From an uncultured Clostridia bacterium (GTDB lineage Bacteria > Bacillota > Clostridia > TANB77 > CAG-508), in assembly GCA_904419095.1 (NCBI GenBank), contig CAJFQT010000078.1, positions 1 through 6,980 of the forward strand: a stretch of 6,980 bases of DNA. The letters run 5' to 3'. Under the pieces are notes generated by a model. The model was not told the DNA's origin. It searched no databases and was given only the letters and a program-made list of their open reading frames with translations. Position numbers and translations under genes: made by a program. Of this stretch, positions 1 through 4,523 are shown piece by piece. Each line of letters begins with the position of its first letter. Positions within the stretch are counted from its first letter, which is position 1.

Positions 1-1870
1 ACAAAAAACTAATTTAAATAATGAAAATAGTATAGGAAAAAAGCCTTGTGTTGCATATGAGGTAGAAGTTGAATTAGAAAGTTTTGGAAGGAAAGAAATT
101 ATATTTATGTTAGGGGCAGAAGAGAGTATTTTGGAAAGTAAAAATAAAGCATATAAATATAGTAAAATCCAGAACTGCATGCAAGAAAAAGAAAAAATAA
201 GAAGATTCTGGAAAGAAAATTTAGAAAAAGTACAGGTATATACACCAATCGAATCAATAAATATTATATTAAATGGATGGGCAATTTATCAAACAATAAG
301 CAGTAGATTATTAGCGAAGACAGGGTATTATCAATCAGGAGGAGCATATGGATTTAGAGATCAATTGCAAGATACACTTGCATTAAAATATATTTCACCA
401 GATATTTTAAAAAATCAAATAATAAAACATAGTAAACATCAATTTATAGAAGGAGATGTAGAACATTGGTGGCATGAAGAAACTCAAAGGGGGATTAGGA
501 CAAGGTTTTCAGATGATTTATTGTGGCTTGTATATCTAACATTGGAATATATAGAATTTACAGGAGATAAATCTTTACTTGAGATAGAAACGCCATTTTT
601 GCAAGGAGAAAAATTGCCAGATGGTGTAGATGAAAGATATGATAAATATGTAGAAAGTAAAGAGATAGGAACAATTTATGAACATTGTGAAAGAGCAATA
701 GAAAAAAGCTTGAAATTTGGAGAGAATGGCTTACCTTTGATAGGTTCAGGAGATTGGAATGATGGATTAAATACAGTTGGTAATAAAGGAAAAGGTGAAA
801 GTATTTGGCTAGGATTTTTTATGTATAATATATTAGATAGGTGGATAAAGATAATCGAAGAGAAGATAGAAGAAATAAAACAACAGGAAAATATAGATGA
901 AAATGTATTAGAAATAGAAGCAAAAAATGAAGGAATATCTAATGATATACAAGAAAAAGTAGAAGATGAAGAGTTAAGTACAGTAAAAGAAAATCAATTT
1001 AAAAATAAGAAAGTAGTAGAATTAAAAGAATTATTAGAAAAAATAGAAAAATATGCAGAGGTAAAAAATAATTTAAAGAAAGCATTAAACACAAAAGGAT
1101 GGGATGGAAGATGGTTTAAAAGAGCATATATGGATGACGGAAATAGTTTAGGAAGTATGGAAAATGACGAATGTAGAATAGATAGCATAGCTCAAAGTTG
1201 GAGTGTTATATCAAATGCAGGAGATAATGATAAAAAATATATATCAATAGAAAGTTTAGAAAATCATTTGGTAGATAAAGAAAATGGAATAATAAAATTA
1301 TTAGATCCACCATTTGAAAAAGGAAAATTAGAACCAGGATATATTAAAGCATATTTGCCAGGTGTAAGAGAAAATGGAGGACAATATACACATGCTAGTT
1401 GTTGGGTAATAATAGCAGAAGCAATGCTTGGATTTGGTGATAAAGCATTAGAATGGTATAGAATGATAAATCCTATAGAACATGCAAGAACAAAAGAAGC
1501 AGTACAAAAATATAAAGTAGAGCCATATGTTATTCCAGCAGATATCTATGGAGCAAGTAATCTAGCTGGAAGAGGTGGTTGGACTTGGTATACAGGTTCA
1601 GCAAGTTGGTATTATAAAGCAGGAATAGAATATATTTTAGGTTTAAGAATAGACAAAGGAATTTTGAAAATAAATCCTTGTATACCAAAAGAGTGGAAAG
1701 AATACAGAATTGATTATGTGTATAGAGATAGTATATATCATATAAAAGTTAAGAATGAGAATTCAAAAAATACAGGAGAAGTAAAGGTAACTTTAGATGG
1801 AAAAAATGTAGAAAACGGAATAATATTAGAAAATACAGGAATTTATAATGTAGAAGTAGAAATATTATGA
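1..1870 (+). CDS. GH94 phosphorylase-type C-terminal domain, probably of a cyclic beta-1,2-glucan synthase (5' partial)
   Basis: The frame is open from position 2, so the ATG at 107 is an internal Met. The 35 codons before it already read as GH94 sequence (PCVAYEVEVELESFG), so the true start lies outside the window. In order, numbering visible residues 1-622: GGAYGFRDQLQDTLAL (113-128), EGDVEHWWH (150-158), GDWNDG (250-255, the segment carrying the GH94 general-acid Asp), NDECRIDSIAQSW (388-400), GVRENGGQYTHA (454-465), YKVEPYV (504-510) and GRGGWTWYTGSASW (523-536). A beta-sandwich-like tail ends at TGA 1868-1870. GH94 enzymes cleave beta-glucosidic bonds with phosphate. In NdvB/ChvB-type cyclic glucan synthases this domain sits at the C-terminus and sets chain length. 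A stand-alone 1,2-beta-oligoglucan phosphorylase is the alternative, and the missing N-terminus prevents a decision. An unusual charged insertion lies at about 872-1006. The GH94 call is near certain; the synthase call is moderate. Confidence 0.9.
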   Translation, partial: QKTNLNNENSIGKKPCVAYEVEVELESFGRKEIIFMLGAEESILESKNKAYKYSKIQNCMQEKEKIRRFWKENLEKVQVYTPIESINIILNGWAIYQTISSRLLAKTGYYQSGGAYGFRDQLQDTLALKYISPDILKNQIIKHSKHQFIEGDVEHWWHEETQRGIRTRFSDDLLWLVYLTLEYIEFTGDKSLLEIETPFLQGEKLPDGVDERYDKYVESKEIGTIYEHCERAIEKSLKFGENGLPLIGSGDWNDGLNTVGNKGKGESIWLGFFMYNILDRWIKIIEEKIEEIKQQENIDENVLEIEAKNEGISNDIQEKVEDEELSTVKENQFKNKKVVELKELLEKIEKYAEVKNNLKKALNTKGWDGRWFKRAYMDDGNSLGSMENDECRIDSIAQSWSVISNAGDNDKKYISIESLENHLVDKENGIIKLLDPPFEKGKLEPGYIKAYLPGVRENGGQYTHASCWVIIAEAMLGFGDKALEWYRMINPIEHARTKEAVQKYKVEPYVIPADIYGASNLAGRGGWTWYTGSASWYYKAGIEYILGLRIDKGILKINPCIPKEWKEYRIDYVYRDSIYHIKVKNENSKNTGEVKVTLDGKNVENGIILENTGIYNVEVEIL

Positions 1871-1885
1871 AAACTATGATATAAT
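1857..1885 (+). promoter_or_regulatory. Candidate extended -10 sigma-A promoter for the small membrane protein gene
   Basis: TAGAAA (1857-1862, 4 of 6 matches to TTGACA) and TATAAT (1880-1885) are separated by 17 bases. TG at 1877-1878 makes an extended -10. The -35 lies inside the last codons of the upstream GH94 gene, so the small gene could be read both from this promoter and by read-through. In such AT-rich DNA a match of this quality is suggestive, not proof. Confidence 0.5.
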
Positions 1886-1921
1886 ATTATATTATAAAAT
1901 ATAATAAAAGGAGGAGCATGT

Positions 1922-2350
1922 ATGCTACGGAAATTCTTAAACAGAAAGAGAGACTTAGAAAGAGAAAAAGAGGAAAAAAATGATATTCTATTGCCAGTAG
2001 TTATTGAAGAAGATATTTTTTCTGGAAGAAACTTGATTGTCGAAAAATTGTTGAAAGTAGCTATAGTAATTTTGGGAATACTGCTATTTAGACAATATAT
2101 GATTAATCAAGATTTACAAAATCAAATTGATTTTAATAGGGGGATAAATATTGCAGTAGAAGTAAAAAAAGAAATTATATATTATAAACAAATTTTTTCT
2201 TTTTATGAATTAGATGAAATGAATGATGAAATAACTTATTTTGAAGAAAGAATAAATTTGAGTGTTAATTTAGAATCATTGTTAAAAACTTGTAGTGATT
2301 ATTACGATTGGAAAATTTGTTCTGGTTTAGAAGCAACGCATTTCATTTAA
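1922..2350 (+). CDS. Small single-pass membrane protein of unknown function (142 aa)
   Basis: I do not recognise a family. The start is set by AGGAGG (1909-1914) seven bases before ATG 1922; the overlapping ATG at 1918 opens only a short frame. Residues 1-20 are very rich in Lys, Arg and Glu. A short acidic, partly hydrophobic stretch follows (21-40), then one likely membrane helix at about 42-58 (core VAIVILGILLF). A C-terminal part of about 80 residues has Tyr-rich and acidic helical segments and two cysteines (C124, C133). The positive N-terminus suggests a cytoplasmic N-tail and an external C-domain, by the positive-inside rule. There is no cleavable signal peptide and no catalytic motif visible. 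It lies 51 bases after the glucan enzyme gene on the same strand and is closed by a terminator, so it may be co-transcribed with that gene and could be an accessory envelope protein. That role is inference from position only. Confidence 0.75.
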   Translation: MLRKFLNRKRDLEREKEEKNDILLPVVIEEDIFSGRNLIVEKLLKVAIVILGILLFRQYMINQDLQNQIDFNRGINIAVEVKKEIIYYKQIFSFYELDEMNDEITYFEERINLSVNLESLLKTCSDYYDWKICSGLEATHFI

Positions 2351-2365
2351 GAAATAGAGTTTAAG

Positions 2366-2411
2366 AATGATAGGTGTATAAATTATGATTATGATTTATA
2401 CACCTATTATT
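2366..2411 (+). terminator. Hairpin terminator after the small membrane protein gene
   Basis: A perfect 13-bp stem pairs 2371-2383 (TAGGTGTATAAAT) with 2394-2406 around a 10-base loop. Five more pairs outward (2366-2370 with 2407-2411) include one G-U. It begins 15 bases after the stop codon. The following T tract is short and interrupted (TATTATTGTTT), so efficiency is less certain than the hairpin itself. Confidence 0.7.
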
Positions 2412-2568
2412 GTTTGGAAAATTTATATGTCATTATATTTTGACTATTTGATAAAAATTTAAGCTAATATGTAATTTACTATATGTTGAAATAAAAGGAA
2501 TATAAAATATAGTGTTTTATTGTATTTATTTTTGATTGGTATTTTCATATAAAAATAATAAAGTGAAC

Positions 2569-2585
2569 TGTAATAATATTATAAT
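2569..2585 (+). promoter_or_regulatory. Weak WalR-box-like direct repeat
   Basis: TGTAAT (2569-2574), five bases, then TATAAT (2580-2585). The known WalR/YycF box is two TGTWAH hexamers five bases apart; this copy has one mismatch in the second hexamer. It lies about 30 bases upstream of the candidate -35 of a WalR-like regulator gene, so autoregulation is possible. The match is weak in this base composition. Confidence 0.2.
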
Positions 2586-2614
2586 GTTGGAGGGTAAAAA
2601 GAATAAAAAAGTAC

Positions 2615-2643
2615 TTGTATATTCAAAAAAATTATGATATAAA
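2615..2643 (+). promoter_or_regulatory. Candidate extended -10 promoter of the response regulator gene
   Basis: TTGTAT (2615-2620), 17 bases, TATAAA (2638-2643), with TG at 2635-2636 giving an extended -10. The predicted transcript start near 2650 gives a leader of about 38 bases. The ten-base stretch TATGATATAA (2633-2642) also occurs at the candidate promoter near 1875. Confidence 0.5.
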
Positions 2644-2687
2644 TATATTTAAATAGAAATTTTAGCTAAAGAAAGGCGGAAGTTTTT

Positions 2688-3440
2688 GTGGAAGAAAATG
2701 TTGATAAGGATGTAAAAACAATTTTGATTGTTGATGATGAACAACCAATAATTGATGTTTTAATGTACAATTTGAAAAAAGAAGGATATAATATAATAGA
2801 AGCAAATGATGGAATAACAGCTGTTAATAAAGCACTTGATGAAAAACCAGATTTAATGTTGTTAGATATAATGTTACCAAAATTAGATGGACTATCTGTG
2901 TGTAAAAGAGTAAAGAATTCATTAAATATTCCAATAATAATGTTAACAGCTAAAGATGGAGAAATAGATAAAATATTAGGATTAGAATTAGGAGCAGATG
3001 ATTATATAACAAAACCTTTTAGTGTGCGAGAATTAGTTGCAAGGGTTAAGGCAAATCTAAGAAAGGTGGATGCAGTTTCAAATCCTCAATATGTACAAGA
3101 ACAACAACCAGTGGCTACTAATAAAAAGGAAAATAAGATAAAAGTTGGAGACTTAGAATTAGATTTAGATAAGTTTGAAGTAAAAGTTAGAAATGAAATT
3201 ATAGATTTAACTTTAAGAGAATTTGAAGTATTAAAGTTTTTAGCAATGCAACCAGGGCAAGTTGTAACAAGAGAGGTTTTACTAGAAAAAGTATGGGGAT
3301 ATGAATATTATGGTGATATTAGAACTGTTGATGTTACAGTTAGAAGAATAAGAGAAAAAATAGAGAAGGATACTTCTGCACCTAAGATTTTAATTACAAA
3401 AAGAGGTGTAGGTTACTATGTAAAAGGTGAAGAAAATTAG
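2688..3440 (+). CDS. OmpR/PhoB-family response regulator, WalR/YycF-like (250 aa)
   Basis: DNA-binding two-component response regulator acting in the cytoplasm. The receiver domain spans about residues 10-125: acidic pair D16-D17, phospho-acceptor D60 in LLDIMLP, switch T87 in IIMLTAKD, and K109-P110 in GADDYITKPF. A polar linker (about 126-149) leads to a winged-helix DNA-binding domain (about 150-247) with LTLREFEVL, RTVDVTVRRIREKIE (recognition-helix region) and a C-terminal TKRGVGYYV. Length and motif wording are closest to WalR (YycF), the cell-wall homeostasis regulator, although PhoP/PhoB-type paralogues are similar. The start is GTG 2688, set by AAAGGCGG (2672-2679) about eight bases upstream; no in-frame ATG lies before residue 26. 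It has its own promoter and terminator. No histidine kinase or other walR-operon gene is beside it, so its partner must be encoded elsewhere. Family certain; subtype moderate. Confidence 0.95.
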   Translation: MEENVDKDVKTILIVDDEQPIIDVLMYNLKKEGYNIIEANDGITAVNKALDEKPDLMLLDIMLPKLDGLSVCKRVKNSLNIPIIMLTAKDGEIDKILGLELGADDYITKPFSVRELVARVKANLRKVDAVSNPQYVQEQQPVATNKKENKIKVGDLELDLDKFEVKVRNEIIDLTLREFEVLKFLAMQPGQVVTREVLLEKVWGYEYYGDIRTVDVTVRRIREKIEKDTSAPKILITKRGVGYYVKGEEN

Positions 3441-3515
3441 TAAGTATTTAGTTTAAGTATAAATAATAGTGAATTTTAAATTAATACATTAAAATTATAT
3501 ATTTTAAAATAAAGT

Positions 3516-3551
3516 GAGATAGAAATACAATATATTTTTATCTCTTTTTTT
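3516..3551 (+). terminator. Intrinsic terminator of the response regulator gene
   Basis: A 12-bp stem pairs 3516-3527 (GAGATAGAAATA) with 3533-3544 (TATTTTTATCTC), with one G-U pair and a 5-base loop. It is followed directly by seven T residues (3545-3551). This is a textbook Rho-independent terminator about 75 bases after the stop codon, and it closes a monocistronic unit. Confidence 0.9.
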
Positions 3552-3598
3552 ATGTATAATTTTTTAGTAACTTATATCAAAATTAATAACACATATTT

Positions 3599-3605
3599 TG
3601 TCGAA
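3599..3605 (+). promoter_or_regulatory. Possible Spo0A box (TGTCGAA)
   Basis: The 7-base consensus of the Spo0A binding site sits within TTTTGTCGAATTTTG, about 39 bases upstream of the -35 of a perfect sigma-A promoter. The same heptamer also occurs inside two coding regions of this window (2038-2044 and 3882-3888), so chance is a real explanation. Confidence 0.25.
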
Positions 3606-3643
3606 TTTTGCGATGAAAAGTATAGAATTTAAACTATTTTTTA

Positions 3644-3672
3644 TTGACATAATGTTGATTGGTATTTATAAT
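3644..3672 (+). promoter_or_regulatory. Perfect consensus sigma-A promoter for the nuclease-like gene
   Basis: TTGACA (3644-3649), exactly 17 bases, TATAAT (3667-3672). Both hexamers match consensus fully. Transcription should begin near 3679, giving an untranslated leader of about 93 bases that is rich in T on this strand. This is the strongest promoter match in the window. Confidence 0.85.
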
Positions 3673-3750
3673 ATCTATAGATGATTTATTTCTTTATTTT
3701 ATTTCAAATTATTTTTTAGTCTTTTTAATCCATTTTTTAATATTGAAGAA

Positions 3751-3774
3751 AGGAGGTATGCATTACAACTGATG
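3751..3774 (+). promoter_or_regulatory. Unusual translation start: SD, four-codon mini-ORF, overlapping start codon
   Basis: AGGAGG (3751-3756) lies one base before ATG 3758, which reads Met-His-Tyr-Asn and stops at TGA 3770-3772. The gene's ATG (3772-3774) overlaps that stop as TGATG. From the SD to ATG 3772 is 15 bases, longer than the usual 5-9. Start by re-initiation after the mini-ORF, inefficient direct start, or use of CTG 3769 are all possible. The frame upstream is also open, but it offers no ordinary start codon close by. Confidence 0.45.
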
Positions 3775-4437
3775 AATCAAAAATTCATAGCTAAAAGTAA
3801 TTATCTCTTAAGAAAAGTTTTAAATTCAGAAGAAAGTTTAGATATATTGCAAGATTTTATAGAATCAATTCTAAATATTAATGTCGAAAAAATTATTTTA
3901 AATCCATTTTTAAATAAAAAAGAAAATCAGCTACAAACAGAAGAGAATTTTGGTATCGCAGATGTAAGAATAAAAACTAAAGATAAACAGGAACTAAATG
4001 TTGGTGTTCAATTTATTGACGGAAAATATATTCAAACAAAAATGTTATTATATTATGCACTAGTTAATAACAATCAAATTGAATATCAGGACAAAAGAAA
4101 AATTGTAGATACAGTTACTATTAATATATTGAATCAAAATTTTTATGATTCTTTTTCTTATCATAAAATAGTAAAATTTAGTAATTCGAATAAACAGGAA
4201 AGTAGTAATAAACAAGAAAAAGATAAAGATGAAGATAAAGTTTTATTACTTCATGTAATTGAACTTCCAAAGTTTCAACCAATGTTTTTGCACAATTTAG
4301 ATAAAGAAGAACAATGGATTACTTATTTAAAAGGCGACAATGCTGAGGAAGTAGAAAGAGTAAAAAAAATGAATCAAAAAATTAAAAAATTGGATATATT
4401 AATAGATAATTTTTGGAATGAAGAACGAATAGAATAA
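3772..4437 (+). CDS. PD-(D/E)XK nuclease / transposase-family (Rpn-like) protein, likely degenerate (221 aa)
   Basis: Resembles the PDDEXK_2/Rpn family, PD-(D/E)XK-fold proteins tied to recombination-promoting nucleases and formerly annotated as transposases. Supporting segments: an N-terminal helix region (YLLRKVLNSEESLDILQDFI, residues 11-30), NPFL (44-47), the catalytic-type strand pair with D64 in IADVRIKTKD and VGVQF (77-81), VTINILNQNFYD (115-126), and the family signature VIELPKF (162-168) followed by WITYLK (182-187). The usual second-strand pattern is E-x-Q; here Q80 is kept but the Glu position is G78, so cleavage activity is doubtful. The protein stops at about the point where relatives carry on with a helical tail, and it is shorter than the roughly 280-310 residues usual for the family. 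A low-complexity Ser/Asn/Lys/Gln/Asp stretch fills 137-156. It has its own strong promoter and is convergent with the PBP gene. Fairly sure of the family; activity and start are uncertain. Confidence 0.75.
   Translation: MNQKFIAKSNYLLRKVLNSEESLDILQDFIESILNINVEKIILNPFLNKKENQLQTEENFGIADVRIKTKDKQELNVGVQFIDGKYIQTKMLLYYALVNNNQIEYQDKRKIVDTVTINILNQNFYDSFSYHKIVKFSNSNKQESSNKQEKDKDEDKVLLLHVIELPKFQPMFLHNLDKEEQWITYLKGDNAEEVERVKKMNQKIKKLDILIDNFWNEERIE
4180..4218 (+). repeat. Short imperfect tandem duplication inside the nuclease-like gene
   Basis: Codons for SNSNKQE (4180-4200) are followed directly by codons for SSNKQE (4201-4218), with near-identical DNA, and then a Lys/Asp-rich run. This looks like in-frame slippage expansion in a loop just before the conserved IELPKF strand. 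Confidence 0.55.
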
Positions 4438-4455
4438 TTGAAAATAGAATAAATA

Positions 4456-4515
4456 AAAATAGAGTATATTTTATTATACATACGATTTTGTTTTGTGTAA
4501 AATATACTCTATTTT
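4456..4515. terminator. Bidirectional terminator between convergent genes
   Basis: A perfect 18-bp inverted repeat: AAAATAGAGTATATTTTA (4456-4473) pairs with 4498-4515 around a 24-base loop. Each arm begins with AAAATA and ends in T-rich sequence in the reading direction, so a hairpin with a U-rich 3' side forms on either strand. It begins 18 bases after the nuclease-like gene stop and ends eight bases from the PBP stop. Its size and central position suit a shared terminator. Confidence 0.85.
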
Positions 4516-4523
4516 AAAATTGA

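Larger units (their letters stand above)
2412..2687. other. Gene-poor intergenic stretch before the response regulator
   Basis: I see no supported gene here. Contents: a possible promoter at 2440-2468 (TTGACT, 17 bases, GCTAAT) with no obvious product; a weak AT-only inverted repeat (2478-2484 with 2507-2513); a WalR-box-like element at 2569-2585; an SD-like GGAGGG at 2589-2594 with no start codon at a useful distance; and the response regulator promoter and leader at the right end. Confidence 0.6.
3441..3771. other. Intergenic stretch between the response regulator and the nuclease-like gene
   Basis: No gene is supported here. It holds the response regulator terminator (3516-3551), a Spo0A-box-like heptamer (3599-3605), a perfect sigma-A promoter (3644-3672), and a roughly 90-base T-rich leader ending in a strong SD and a four-codon mini-ORF just before the next gene. 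Confidence 0.7.

Noticed and set aside
994..1188. Minus-strand open frame of 64 codons inside the GH94 gene
   Set aside because: It is the antisense of well-conserved GH94 coding sequence and its charged insertion; it is Phe/Ser/Leu-rich as expected for such a shadow.
1886..1905. AT-only hairpin (ATTATATT / AATATAAT) between the GH94 and small membrane protein genes as a terminator
   Set aside because: Eight A-T pairs with no T run after it; it lies over the predicted transcript start and leads straight into the SD, so termination is unlikely.
2478..2513. Inverted repeat ACTATAT / ATATAGT as a terminator or sRNA hairpin
   Set aside because: Only seven nearly all A-T pairs with a 22-base loop; expected by chance in this composition.
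2584..2637. Mini-ORF of 17 codons (starting MLEGKNKK) before the response regulator promoter
   Set aside because: No SD precedes its ATG, and its end overlaps the candidate -10 of the next gene; too short to support.
2532..3667. 13-base match TTGATTGGTATTT at 2532-2544 and 3655-3667 as a shared regulatory element
   Set aside because: At one site it lies inside a promoter spacer and at the other in plain intergenic DNA; a match of this length in AT-rich sequence can be chance.
3441..4523. Insertion-sequence boundaries around the nuclease-like gene
   Set aside because: I found no terminal inverted repeats or target-site duplications flanking it; the large inverted repeat at 4456-4515 is better explained as a terminator.
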